28,590 nt of DNA from Suillus spraguei (Eukaryota; Basidiomycota; Agaricomycetes; Boletales; Suillaceae): assembly GCA_016800925.1 (NCBI GenBank), contig JABCPU010000723.1:1-28590 (forward strand), in the 5' to 3' direction. Of this stretch, positions 1 to 10,123 are shown in pieces; position 1 is the stretch's first letter, and each line of letters opens with the position of its first letter. A program made the position numbers and the translations under genes. The notes beneath the pieces were generated by a model that saw nothing but the letters and a program-made list of their open reading frames with translations, was not told the origin of the DNA and ran no database searches.

Positions 1-620
1 GAGACGTCCGAAACATACTGGATGTCGAAGTGGGGGCATTTGCTTGTGTGGGCAAAACATGTACGCTAGTGTTTTGGACCACAAAAGACAAGACCATCGT
101 AGGTGCCGGTGCATTCAGCTATTATGGCTTCCTAAAGACAATCTATGAGTTCGATGCATCTACCTTGAATATGGTTGGACCCCCCTTCGAAGGACACACC
201 AAGGCCATCAGCAGTCTAGCACTCTTACTTGATCGTGCCCTCTCGCCAGTGTTTCTTATGACAATCCCATCAAGCTCTGGGCTTTTGACTCCCGCCAGCT
301 CCTAGCCTCATTCGATGTTCTGCCCGTCCACCGCCTCATCCTCTCACCCGACTCACGCCAACTAGCTTATACAACCCTGGACAACACCGATATCTACTTA
401 TGCAACACTCCCCCTGATATCCTTGTTAGCATTCAGCCTCTGCCAGAAGTTAGAGTACGCAGTCAACTCAAATACTACTAGTACTTATGCGCTAAGATTT
501 CTTGCAGACCAGTGCTCCTACAAATCTACCCCTTGCTAATGTACTTATCCTTTTCTTTTGTTCATCACACCACTCCATTAATCCCATTTTTGTAGTCTGG
601 CACACACTCTCCCAATGCGA
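1..620 (+). pseudogene. WD40-repeat protein, C-terminal part (unit 1, cut by window start)
   Basis: Three frames have to be combined to read a WD40 protein. The first frame gives VFWTTKDKTIVGAGAFS, then IYEFDASTLNMVGPPFEGHT and AISSLAL; the next repeat is recovered by changing frame (a stretch like IKLWAFDSRQLLASFDVLP, then LILSPDSRQLAYTTLDNTD and YLCNTPPDI). GH dipeptides and WD-like ends (KLWAF) mark the blades. WD40 repeats fold into a beta-propeller used for protein-protein contact. The frame changes near 240-300 suggest a broken gene, although the 5' part lies outside the window. The last recognisable piece ends with a possible intron whose 3' site is at about 500-508. A homologous copy lies at 7563-8800. 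Downstream is kinase copy A, in the same order as in unit 2. The family assignment is confident; whether it is expressed cannot be judged. Confidence 0.7.
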
Positions 621-944
621 ATCCAAACACTAGTGAGGCCCCACCGAATAGGAAACAGAGCCTCCATTACCCCTCTCCACCGCCTCCCCCCATTAGTTCC
701 ACCAGTCCGAGTCATCACGCAGAGTCCAAATCCTGGAGTGACAGTCACACCAAAACCACTCGCATACAGCCTACTGATATGCGATCGTATACTGATTTAT
801 GGCGGCTGACCCCACTGCGACGCGAGCAACCCCTCAACTCCCGCGAGCTCCTTTCCTTTTCTTCTTCTAATAACATCCCAGTTTTCCCTATTCGTCATAA
901 TGGTCCTGGCGGTATCCTCCCTGAAGCGATGCTCCAAGACCTTT

Positions 945-2435
945 CACTATATATTACAAAGGACGGAGACTATCCTGTCGCTCGTGGCGGGTTCGAGGAG
1001 ATCTGGAAATGCATTTATCGCATGGATCGCAGATCGGTCAAAGTTCATTTGCAGTGTTATTTGTCCGTCAGCCAAAGATTAATAGTTGGGCAGGTTGCGG
1101 TGAAAGCATTGCAGGTTTATGCTGCTGATCAACTTGGTGCAGCAAAGACGGAAAAGATCAAGGTGTTTTTCTTGACGAAGGATGGCTTCTTTTACTTACG
1201 GGTGGGCACTTCGTAGAGGATAAAGCGTGAACTCAGGATATGTGCCAAAATTCAGCATCTAGATATTCTACCTGTTTATGGTTATATGTATGGCTTCGGT
1301 CCATTTATAGCGATAGTCAGTCCTTGGGCGGAGAATGGTAACCTGTCGGAATATCTGGAACGCGAGGGTGTGGCTCTCACTCGTATTAGAAGGTTCCGGA
1401 TTGTAGGTCTCCCTTGTATTTCATGCATCAGGAAATTCACACATTCCTTAACATGCTTAATCAGCTTAACTCACTTATCTCAAAACTTGTTTGCTCTCTC
1501 TCACATCATTCACCTGGCATATCTTATATTTTTTGAGTGCGAAATACAATAAAACATGTATATTAATATATCTCAACTTTTTTTTTCTGAATTCATTCAC
1601 ATTGAAATTTTGGACAAGTAGATTCAATTTCACCAAGGCAGTTAAGTGTAAATAAGTCCGCATAAGGGCACGTCAAGGAATGTGTGAATTTCCTGATGTG
1701 TGGACTATACACTGATGACAATCTCAGCTTAGGGATGTCATAGCTGGTCTACGCCATCGTAGGTGCTAGTTATTCTCAGTGCTGGACCTGGAGTACTAAC
1801 ATCCCGCGTAATTCATGCTAACAGTGTTATCCATGGTGACTTCACTGGGGTAAGTTCTACCCTTCTCGTTGATTTTGATTTCACGCTGATGAGACGTGAG
1901 TCACAGCCTTACGTGCTGATTCATGGTGATGGCACTGCGTGCGTTGCAGATTTCGGTCTATCCTTGATGTATTAGGAGGCCATAAGCGTTTCTCAGGCTT
2001 CCTGGACTTCCACGCTCAGAGGAACATGCGATAGATGACTCCCGAGCTGCTTGTACCAGGGTAGGAGGATGGATCTCCGACTCGTCCGAGCGAGCAGAGT
2101 GATATGTACTCATTTGGCGGTATCATGTTGCAAGTATGTTTGGAATGCTTACAACTTCTCGGTGATATCATTAGCCTTGCCTTTAGGACAAAATTCCCTA
2201 TTATTACCTGCCGAATGATGCCGCTATCGTCCTATGCATAGCCAAGTCGGAAACACCTTCTCGATCTCGTTACCCTGAACTCCCTGAACGATACTGGCAG
2301 TTTATCGAGCGTTCTTGGTCTTCTGATCCTCGGGAACGTCCTCCGACGGAGGGAGCTGACGTAGATATCAGGAGTGAATTTCTTCGCTGTCTGGATCTGA
2401 TTTTTTCTCGGATACAACAACCTTCCGTTCAACAT
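945..2435 (+). pseudogene. Protein kinase-like gene, degenerate full-length copy (copy A)
   Basis: Kinase landmarks appear in order over several exons. The glycine-rich loop region is YPVARGGFEEIWKC (about 975-1010), the beta-3 lysine VAVKAL is near 1095, and an alpha-C-like stretch KRELRICAKIQHLDILPVYG is at 1224-1282. The hinge region IAIVSPWAENGNLSEYL follows (1310-1360). The catalytic loop is VIHGDFTG (HGD instead of HRD, 1820-1850), then VLIHGDG and VADFGLS (DFG, about 1940-1960), PEL (about 2040), SEQSDMYSFGGIMLQ (2090-2133) and an arginine-proline C-lobe end (RERPPTEGAD, about 2330). After DFGLSLMY comes a TAG at 1973, and further stops lie before PEL, so it is probably not functional. 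Its fourth intron carries an inverted-repeat insertion (1426-1698). Closest relatives in the window are copies B (6183-6815) and C (9215-9832). It would be a Ser/Thr or Tyr-like kinase of the fungal expanded type; substrate unknown. Confidence 0.75.
1426..1698. mobile_element. Inverted-repeat insertion in kinase intron (MITE-like)
   Basis: A perfect 24-nt inverted repeat bounds this 273-bp segment: 1426-1449 (begins CATCAGGAAATTC) and its reverse complement at 1675-1698. The interior is AT-rich and has no coding signal. The kinase copy C intron at 9740-9790 keeps the flanking intron sequence (…ACTTCATCTA… then GGCAATCTCAG) but lacks the insertion, which supports an inserted block. No clear target-site duplication is visible. 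Size, terminal repeats and absence of coding fit a miniature inverted-repeat element; the superfamily cannot be named. Confidence 0.6.
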
Positions 2436-3026
2436 ACAAAAAAAAAAATACTGATATTCCTATTCCTCACGTTGAATAATCGAGGCGTGGATCGCTGTGC
2501 TGACTCCTATTATCATTATTGTAAGCGTAAGCGTATGGTTCAGCTTCTTGACACCCTGAACAAAAGAGTTATGTCATAGATAACTCATGGACCCAGAAGG
2601 ATATTGTGGACTGTATCAACAAGCTTAATATTACCGCTGGTCAGTCTACAAGTCAGAAGACCGAGTAGCTCATCCAAACAAGTTCATTCCACCCCATGCT
2701 TAGCTGATCCCTCAGAATTTGCCCTTGTTGAGAGGAGCATCCGAGTCCTCACGACCATTTTGGCAAAGATGGGCCATATTTTCGATCCATCTATGCATGT
2801 CCACTCGAATCCACTAGCTGAACATGTGGCTTCAGATCAACAGCGGATAAATCATCTCTGACACATGAGGGTCACATGAAACCTGAGATAAATGATCAAT
2901 TTCTGTATCGCTGACTAGCCTAGTTCCAGTCCTAGACATATGATCGTGATAATGCGCACAGACCACCTTTATTATGTAAAACTGGAATGGCATAACGACA
3001 TCCGGATCATCCCATCTCTAAAAAGT
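2436..3026 (+). other. Spacer with partial duplicate of the deaminase N-terminus
   Basis: Between the kinase relic and deaminase 1 there is no complete gene. Positions 2710-2776 repeat 3067-3133 of the deaminase gene with few differences; the encoded peptides are SEFALVERSIRVLTTILAKM and SEFTLVERRIRALTTILAKM. The frame stays open to about 2861 but is not linked to the rest of the gene. It is either a relic of a further deaminase copy or a local tandem duplication of the 5' exon. No TATA box is obvious upstream of the ATG at 3027. Confidence 0.6.
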
Positions 3027-4940
3027 ATGGCCGCTTGCACATCTCAAGATCTCAACATCCTAGATGCCTCAGAATTTACCCTTGTTGAGAGGCGCATCCG
3101 AGCCCTCACAACCATTTTGGCAAAGATGAGCCATGGTCTGGAGTCATCGTCTGATCGTCAACAAGTTCCTCCCCTTTTGCGTCATTTTGTTAATCTTCTC
3201 ACCCCCGCTGACGTTTTCAGTCCCGAGGTAAAGAAAGCCATAGCGGCGACAGGCGCCATCACCCATGATGGGATCAGCGAGAAATTTCAGACATTAGTAG
3301 TCATCCAGAATCTATATCCCCGTTCCTCCCTAACCGAGTCAAAGTTGGAAGAGATAACCAAATCTCAAAAATCATTTCAAGAAATCGTGAACAGGCAGGT
3401 GCAAATATTAATCGAAGCCTATCACTAATCATCATTAGCAACGACGACGTCTCCCTCAATCAACACATTTCGGAGATATGGACTGCCCTTGCATCTTTCG
3501 AGCGTTCCGGCGACAACGAGCTCGCTCTCGCCAGATTTGTCATCAAACGCTGTCGTCAAAAACTGTTTACGCGTATTTTCCTCTACCAGAAGACATGGCG
3601 CGTGCATGTGGCCCAAAAGTTGGCTGACTGGATTCCCGCCGCCAATGAGATCTCCGAAACGCGCTGGATTGATGCTCCTGAATGGTTTTTTCGGCTACCG
3701 CCTGGCGAAGATGTGCCGACGCGCAAGCATGGTCCACCAGACGATCAGGTCACCCAATTGGAGTTTTCCAGCAAGACAGTGCACTTATGGGCTAGGCTTC
3801 TCAGTCGCATCATCCTGGAGTTAGAATCTTATGCGACGGAGGCCCAAAAAAGGGAGAGCGAGGGAGACACATTGGGATTCAAGAGCGCTATGGATACAGT
3901 CTCAAATCGTTGTACTGCATTGTTTTGCTATCTCACATGGGGTGCTAGCGTCATAAAGACCCTGCTCACAAAAACAACACTCGCCTCGAACTTCAACGGA
4001 TTCACTCCAGGTGGTATTCGTACGTTTGCCATTTTATTTTGATATCTTTCTTCGTAGTCAAACATGTTACCCGTCTCAGCTGGCCAGGATGTTGGGGATG
4101 AAGGTAAGTTTATCCCCACATCGTGGTGCTGCATTGCTTACTTTTGAAGCAGATTTGTATGATCCAGACGAGTCCGACGACTTGAATCCCGAACCTTACG
4201 AGTCAAGCGGAGGTCGTGTCTTACGGTACTTGAAAAGCATCATTGCATGGAATACGGCCATAGCATCGCTTACGACACCGATATATTCCAAAATCATTCG
4301 TAGTGAACTCTCCCTCAGTTTACTGGAGGTCCCTCATGCCAGCTCTGATATCGCTAACTTGAATGAGACCTGCGACGCATATTTTAATTCGTTTTCTTCA
4401 AAGGCCTCGTTCATTTCCAAAGATCAAGTCATATCAATTCTAAAACCCTGTCTCCCACAAACCTTCCCTGGCGCCGTTCATGCGGAGGCTACATTAATGG
4501 GCCTCCTCATGTACTTCTCGTCTTCTTCGAGTCGTGTAGCTTTTCAGATGCCCCTTCGAGACGATCATGTCGTGGTTCTGGAAAAGCTACTCGAACCGGT
4601 AAGCCTTGTCATTGATGTTTGCATGGCCTAAGATATACTGACCACAGACCGTCAGGCAACCACTGAAAATATCATCGCAGTAGGAAGAAAATGTTGCTGG
4701 TGCTGTGATCGCCTTCGCTTCCAGCTCCTGCTGGACAACAAAACGCGGTTCAAATTCCCGGGCTCAAATGGTGCCATTTATCCATGGAGTCCTCCTCGTG
4801 TGGGAGTGGATGTCAAAGTTCTTGAGAAGTTGGAGGATGCTTTGTTTGAAGAATTACGTCGTGTAATTGAGAGGGAGGCAAATTATCTCTGGGAGCGGCA
4901 GCATCCTCGTTCGTACAACTTACCCTTCTTGCCATTCTGA
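3027..4940 (+). CDS. OTT_1508-like deaminase family protein, copy 1
   Basis: Five exons can be joined: 3027-3394, 3439-4010, 4080-4103, 4168-4598 and 4656-4940, giving about 559 residues. The conserved signature is HAEATLMG (H426, E428) in exon 4 and the C-x-x-C pair in KCCWCCDRL (C479 and C482) in exon 5. This is the zinc-binding and proton-shuttle arrangement of the cytidine-deaminase fold as found in fungal OTT_1508-like proteins. The long N-terminal part (VHVAQKLADW, WIDAPEWFF) is family-specific and has no assigned role. The substrate is unknown; nucleic acid or free nucleotide deamination is an inference from the fold. Exon 1 must end in phase 2, which requires a GC-AG intron starting at 3395; otherwise four extra bases (GCAG) break the frame. 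The other introns match copy 2 in position and phase. The start at 3027 is the first ATG before the conserved VERRIRAL region and matches the start of copy 2; an upstream in-frame extension to 2940 is possible. Family confident, expression unknown. Confidence 0.75.
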
Positions 4941-5617
4941 CACTTGAGCAGATTGGATTTTTTTTGCTTTTGTATTACTGCGCTGCACTGTACTTGGATG
5001 CGTAAAAATAGTACTGTTACTTGCAATAGTTTCATTATCAAACTCGTGCATAATGGACACCTGAGTCCTGCAGGCTAATTGTACAAGAAATGATAGCAGC
5101 AATAATATTTGCCTTCGCAAGCATTTGACGCTACGCCGTTGTACTTGCGCCCAGCCATGCTCGGGCACCAATACTTTTCGGTAAATAATTTCTAACTCAA
5201 AATTTTGACACAACAATTCTTCCTATCATTCTCTCAGAAAACAGAAAATGCCTGTAAATTTTTATGCATCATTGTGCAATGCTATATATAATGTGTCGTA
5301 GTTTTGTGGTGTATATTTTGTCTACTTGTTGTCACCGTTGATCACGTGAGGTTTGATGAACGCTTTCATGACAACGGCCCAGAGCTGCAAGCCTGCAGTT
5401 ACCATCCGTTACACGACCGTCCGGAGACAACGCGAACCAGATGCAAAAGGACTCGGACGATAAGTCTTGACATACTTTTCAGGGCATTGTAAGTCAGAAC
5501 GCTCTTACGAAAGTCTCGGAAGTGTGGCCCTACTAGTATCCTAACTACACTGATCTGTTCCTTGTCGCTATCACATTTCAGTAGTTCAATGAACACGAAT
5601 GCCATAAGGCTGGGTAT
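4941..5617. other. Intergenic, no gene recognised
   Basis: Mostly AT-rich sequence after the deaminase stop, including a probable 3' untranslated region (TTTTTTTTGC run near 4958). No domain, splice-consistent reading frame or RNA gene was recognised. A CACGTG hexamer lies at about 5343 without a nearby gene start. Confidence 0.5.
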
Positions 5618-5712
5618 GAGTTTGAAGGGGAAAGTGAACAGAACGAAAGAGATCTGGGACGAGTAAACCATCCCAGATCTCTCTCGTTCTGTTCACTTTC
5701 CCCTTCAAACTC
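5618..5712. repeat. Near-perfect 42-bp inverted repeat (hairpin)
   Basis: Arms 5618-5659 and 5671-5712 are reverse complements at 41 of 42 positions, separated by an 11-nt spacer (5660-5670). The arms read GAGTTTGAAGGGGAAAG… and its complement. A transcript from either strand would fold into a long stem. No target-site duplication or coding content was seen. It could be a snap-back duplication, a small inverted-repeat element or a hairpin RNA precursor; the sequence alone does not decide. Confidence 0.85.
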
Positions 5713-6182
5713 AAGAGGTATGCGGTTTGTTCTACTTCGTCTGTTATCCCAAGTACTCACCTACGTGATGGTCAGATGATGCAACAGCGGCTTGCAAATC
5801 AAGACACTTCCCTTTTTCCAGAGATGAAACTGCTCGGCATTCTATGGGCGGACATAGGTACAGCGTATTTGCTGGGCTAGGGCGATTATGCAGTAATTAC
5901 CTTTCCAACGCAATGTACGTTTTAACTTCTGGGTATTAACTGAAATTGAAGAGGCAACCAGGCTCGAAGGAGACAATTTTGTCTAATAGTACACACCACT
6001 ACAAAGTTATGCAAAGCTATACCTTCATCAACCTCAGCTGTTCCCGAGCTTCCCCTTCCATCGGCTTATCTGCACCCCTAGCGAAGCTCCTCCAAAAGTC
6101 ACCGCATCCACTTGGTATGATGTTCGCAGCGTTGCCCTTCTTCTAGAGTGGCGCGCTGCTCTTATGGTAAGTATCTTGCGCG
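5713..6182. other. Intergenic, no gene recognised
   Basis: No recognisable protein family. One short frame at 5946-6146 has no family resemblance and no coding support. Homology to kinase copy A begins at about 6183. Confidence 0.45.
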
Positions 6183-6815
6183 CTAGTTATTCTCTGTGCT
6201 AGACCTGGAGTAGTAATATTCCTCATAGTTCACGCCAACAGTGTCATCCAGTGTGACTTCAGTGGGGTAAGTTCTATTTTTTTCGATGATTCCAATTTCA
6301 TTGAGACGTGAGCTCCAGCCTAATGTCTCATCCACGGCGATGGCTCCTCATGTATTTCTGACTTCGGTCTTTCCTTGATGTATTTCAAGGTTATAGGCGC
6401 CTCTCAGGCTTCCTGGACATCCACGCTCAAAGGAAACATGGCTCCTGAGCGACTTGTACTAGAGCGGGAAGATGGATCTCCGAGTCGTCCAAGCGAGCAG
6501 AGTGATGTCTTTTCGTTCGGCGGTGTCATGTTACAGGTACGTCTGAAGTGCTCTCAACTTGTCAATGACATCATTAGCTCTGGCCTTAGGTCCTTACCAA
6601 TAAAATTCCCTATTATTAGCTCCCGAATGACGCCGCCATTGTCCTATGCATAGCAAAAGTCTTCCAGAGCTTGTTATTCTGAACTCCCTGAAAAACACTG
6701 GACGCTTATCGAGGAATATTGGTCTACTGATCCTTGGGACCGCCCATCGACAAGGGGGGCTGACGCAGTAATCAGGAACGAATTTTACTCACTGTCTAGA
6801 TCTCGTTGATTCTTG
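6183..6815 (+). pseudogene. Protein kinase C-terminal fragment (copy B)
   Basis: This segment is collinear with 1769-2435 of kinase copy A. It begins in the intron before the catalytic loop and gives VIQCDFSG where copy A has VIHGDFTG, so the catalytic-loop HGD is lost. It then has ISDFGLSLMYFK (DFG kept), APERLVLEREDG (APE), SEQSDVFSFGGVMLQ, an intron, and a degraded C-lobe end near 6730-6800. The activation segment is open here where copy A has stops. There is no N-lobe within 1 kb upstream, so no complete kinase can be made. It is a duplication remnant lying between units 1 and 2. Confidence 0.7.
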
Positions 6816-7562
6816 CACTGTCTTGTATTCAGACATCTATTTACACTACAGCCAGATAGATAAACCTAGGTACGCCTGTATAGAAAACATAGGCTTACCC
6901 AATGATTTCTCTTGAAAATATAAATATTAGAGCACGCTAATGCACTCTACCGCGTACTCTAGTACTACTGGCCTCCTTATGGCCGACTTCATATGCGAAA
7001 TATTCTCCTCTGCCAGTCTGTCCACCAAATCACCGATTGTGATGAACTAGCTCCTGGTACAATACAACAGGATCACACGAGTTCCTTGCCGGGAAACAAT
7101 ACATTCATTCACTATTTCAGGTGCAGACTGCGACAAGCTAGAGAGTGTTTTTGGAAAGCCAGATAGCCGTGCTCCCTTAAGTAGTCCATCTGGAAATTGG
7201 TGCACAGTAGTTACGGATTCATTGTACAATCTACAAGATGGAAGTACACTATTGCAATACATGCTGTACGATGTACACGGGCAGCTATCTGGAAGACATA
7301 ACTATATAGAGGTGGGACAAGCGCCCATATGCCCACTATCACTCTTCGTCCTTGATAGCATCCCAGTAAGATGAAAACTTATATGAGTATCACACATGGA
7401 TGAACTGACGGTTGATTTACATAGGCAAAGTGCGGCACTTGAATGAGTTAGACTTAAAAAACTCAATATCAAGCCTAGCCTTACAGAACATCGCGAGGAG
7501 AACCCACCAAACACATCCATTAACCGTCATACTTGTTAACCTGCTTGGCGAATACAGCTGTT
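6816..7562. other. Intergenic, no gene recognised
   Basis: No domain or convincing spliced frame was found on either strand. Small frames near 7050-7260 and 7300-7520 on the minus strand have no family resemblance. Confidence 0.45.
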
Positions 7563-8950
7563 ATGGCTTCCAGCTCAACGCAGCCCAGTAGAAACAGATC
7601 GATTCTAAAACCAGTCATGACCTTAGAGGGACATAAACCATGGCATTATGACTCTTCGGGTAGTTAACATGCCAAGTACGATCCCGTTTCGTCCATTTTT
7701 TATTTTCCCGACGGTAAGCAAATGGTTAGTGATGAGTTGCACGCAAGTCTCGGACACGTTCTGCAAAGTGATACCAACTCAGGTTTTACAGTGAATCCGC
7801 TGACAAACGCATAGTGTACTCGTACAGAAAAATACCTACTTATATATGCCAGCCAACGCTAAAACCATGCTGCCGACACCCGCCATCAACCCCCGAAGAT
7901 TCCCGATAAGTGTCGAGCTCGTACCTCGACCCCTGATAGTCCAACAGTTAGCGAATCAAGCGATAAGACCATTCGGCGATGAGACCTTCTGAAGGGTAAG
8001 GATATTAAGAAAGCTCGGAGGTTTGCAAGGATCCTATAAGAATAGTGGAGGAATAACGGTCGATAGGAGCTCTGAGGTTGAGATGAGATCGTGAGAACAT
8101 TTCGAGTCGCTAGCGGATTCCGGAAGCGTCGATCGATTCTACAGGAACACAGGCAAACTCGTAGCTTGTCCATTCAAATTATCGGATGTTTATCTTTGTG
8201 AGGCAACACTTCGATTATCGGAAGACTCTCGGAAGCTAGCATTAATATTGTCAAATTTGGAGAAGGGCCTTTATCTGCAGGTGTGGGATGTCCGAGCATA
8301 GAAATTGGACATACAAAATCTACTACCTAATAATGTGCTGCATATTTTTCCGGTACCAGTCTTCTGGACAACAAATTTATCGTAGCCGCATTCACGGATG
8401 ACGCGGACGACCTCCGTACTAGAACTATCTACGAGTTTAACACGTCGACGCTCAAGACTGTTGGAGCTCCTCTCAAAGGTCACACTCGTGTCATCACTAG
8501 TCTAGCACTCTCACCTGATTGTGTTCTTCTTACCAGCTCTTCCTATGGTCAAATCTCCCAGGAACCTCGTCCTCTCGCCTATTTCATACCAACTAGCTTA
8601 CACGACCTGGCATGAGACCAAGATCTATATATACAACGTTCCGGTGCTAGAATTGAACTTGCGGAAGAATCATAGCTTAGCGTATGTATCCCCTCCATAC
8701 TTCCATCATTTACTATATGTTAATATTCTTACAGACCAGTAAATCTAAAGATGCAACACCTCGTCTCGTGCGCCGTAAACCAGTGATACCTCTCATGTAT
8801 CCCATTTCTCGACCTTTGGGTGCCAGGAACCCACCCGGCATCACTTTCTACGCAAACTCCTTTCTTCCTCTGTTCGTACGGACGCGGTTCCCACAGACGA
8901 GCCTCATGATATCGATATCTTACATGTATGTTCCTCGTGTATGTTTGCTT
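7563..8950 (+). pseudogene. WD40-repeat protein relic (unit 2)
   Basis: The ATG at 7563 opens MASSSTQPSRNRSILKP followed by VMTLEGHKPW, the usual start of this fungal WD40 family, then YFPDGKQMVSDELHA in another frame. Later pieces are TGKLVACPFKLSDVYL, LSEDSRKLALILSN, LYLQVWDV (about 8270-8290), PVFWTTN, IYEFNTSTLKTVGAPLKGHT (8430-8480), SLALSPDCVLLTSSSYG and a C-terminal linker region SKDATPRLVRRKPVIPL (8745-8800). Stops and frame changes separate nearly all pieces, so this is a relic. It aligns with the unit 1 WD40 fragment at 1-480. A second homologous segment, containing ILVSIRPVLQVRVRTQ, occurs at about 9030-9080. The role of the intact family is not known; WD40 propellers act as interaction platforms. 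Confidence 0.7.
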
Positions 8951-9214
8951 TGCAGTTGACTCGAGGGTTTCCCTGCAATTCCCTGCTCCATCGCCTCTAC
9001 CTCGTGCACTTCTACATTCCGAGCCTAGCATCCTCGTTAGCATTCGGCCTGTACTACAAGTTAGAGTGCGCACCCAACCCCGATACTACTATCGTCTATG
9101 TACTAACATTTTCTTGCAGAACAGTCACGGTGCTCCTAGAAACCTACCCTAGCTAGGTTCTGACCCCCTCGAGCTCCTTCCCTCCTCTTCATACAAATAC
9201 AGTCTTCTTCACTG

Positions 9215-9832
9215 GTGATGATGAACGTGACGATCTCCCTCCTGAAGCAACACTCCAAGACCTCTCTGAATATATCATCAAGGATGGAGACTACCCTGTT
9301 ACTCGTGGCGGGTTCGGGGAGATCTGGAAGTGTACCTTTGACATCGGTCGTAACTCAGTCAAAGTTCGTTTGCCATCTTTTGTTTGTACATCTGTCTAAA
9401 ATTTATAATTTGGCAGGTCGTGGTGAAAGCATTGCAAGTATATGCCGATGATCAAGTCGGTGCAGCGAAGACAAAAAAGATAAGATTAATGTGAGTATCT
9501 CGATTTGAAGGATTGAGTCTATCGCTTACACCACAGGACGTCGCTTCGTAGAGGATGAAGTGTGAACTCATAATATGCGCCAACCTCCACCATGCAAATA
9601 TTCTGCTGGTGTATGGCTATACAACTGACTTCGGCCCCTTTATAGCGATAGTCAGTCCTTGGGCAGAGAATGGAAACCTGACGACCTATTTGAGGCGCGA
9701 GCACGCCAATATGACTGTCCTCAGGCGATTTGAGATAGTAACTCATCTGTTGTACTTCATCTAAAACGAATGGCAATCTCAGCTCAGGGGCATCATGGCT
9801 GGTTCGCAATATCTTCACGCAAATGCCAGCGA
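9215..9832 (+). pseudogene. Protein kinase N-terminal fragment (copy C)
   Basis: The reading gives ATLQDLSEYIIKDGDYPV, TRGGFGEIWKC (a canonical G-x-G-F-G-type loop, better preserved than copy A), an intron, VVVKALQVYADDQ (beta-3 lysine), an intron, MKCELIICANLHHANILLVYG (broken here as MKCELIICAN and LHHANILLVYG), IAIVSPWAENGNLTTYL (hinge) and FEIV before the next intron. The following exon has LRGIMAGSQYLHANA and then stops matching. The catalytic loop, DFG and C-lobe are missing; a GGGTA-rich element follows at once (9875-9976). It is the complement of copy B, which has only the C-lobe. It lacks the insertion seen in the homologous intron of copy A. Non-functional as it stands. Confidence 0.7.
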
Positions 9833-9874
9833 GTGGTTGATCAGCGCTTGGTCACAGCCTTTATGTACAGTACA

Positions 9875-9976
9875 CATGGGTAAACCCCACGCGGGTGCGG
9901 GTACGCACGAAACCCGTACCCGTCAGAGCGGGTATGGGTGCAGGTACGACTCTTGGTACCCGGTGATTTACCCGTG
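9875..9976. mobile_element. Short GGGTA-rich inverted-repeat element
   Basis: The ends are CATGGGTAAA (9875-9884) and, inverted, CACGGGTAAA (9967-9976). The interior is packed with CGGGTGCGGGTAC and CCCGTACCCG blocks in both orientations, unlike the surrounding composition. Subterminal iterations of GGGTA-type hexamers are known from some hAT and MULE ends, so this may be a solo or miniature element at the point where kinase copy C breaks off. No convincing target-site duplication was found. Confidence 0.4.
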
Positions 9977-9989
9977 CAGTTCCCTAATA

Positions 9990-10113
9990 ATGCGGCAAGC
10001 AGCACCAGGTCAACTGAAGCACTGACGTCATAGTATTCCTTAGACAATCTATGCGGCAAGTAACACTACGTCACAGCATGTCAAGCATTGATGACGTCGG
10101 AGTATTCCTTAGA
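9990..10113 (+). promoter_or_regulatory. Direct repeat with CRE-like TGACGTCA sites upstream of deaminase 2
   Basis: Two imperfect copies of one module start with ATGCGGCAAG (9990 and 10051) and end with AGTATTCCTTAGA (to 10044 and 10112). Copy 1 holds a perfect palindromic TGACGTCA at 10023-10030; copy 2 holds TGACGTCG at 10092-10099 and an ACGTCA at 10068-10073. TGACGTCA is the binding site of ATF/CREB-type bZIP factors. A TATA-like sequence follows at 10124-10132. The link to the deaminase is by position. Confidence 0.5.
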
Positions 10114-10123
10114 TGATCCACTG

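Noticed and set aside
4011..4631. 206-residue frame as an independent gene
   Set aside because: Its first 50 residues are intron and wrong-frame exon 3. The rest is exon 4 of deaminase 1, as shown by the matching intron pattern of copy 2.
8729..9073. 114-residue minus-strand frame
   Set aside because: It lies antisense to the WD40 relic, has no family resemblance and an Arg-rich composition typical of shadow frames.
9868..9984. 8-bp target-site duplication (hAT-like) around the GGGTA-rich element
   Set aside because: CAGTACAC and CAGTTCCC share only six of eight bases and do not sit flush with the same element ends.
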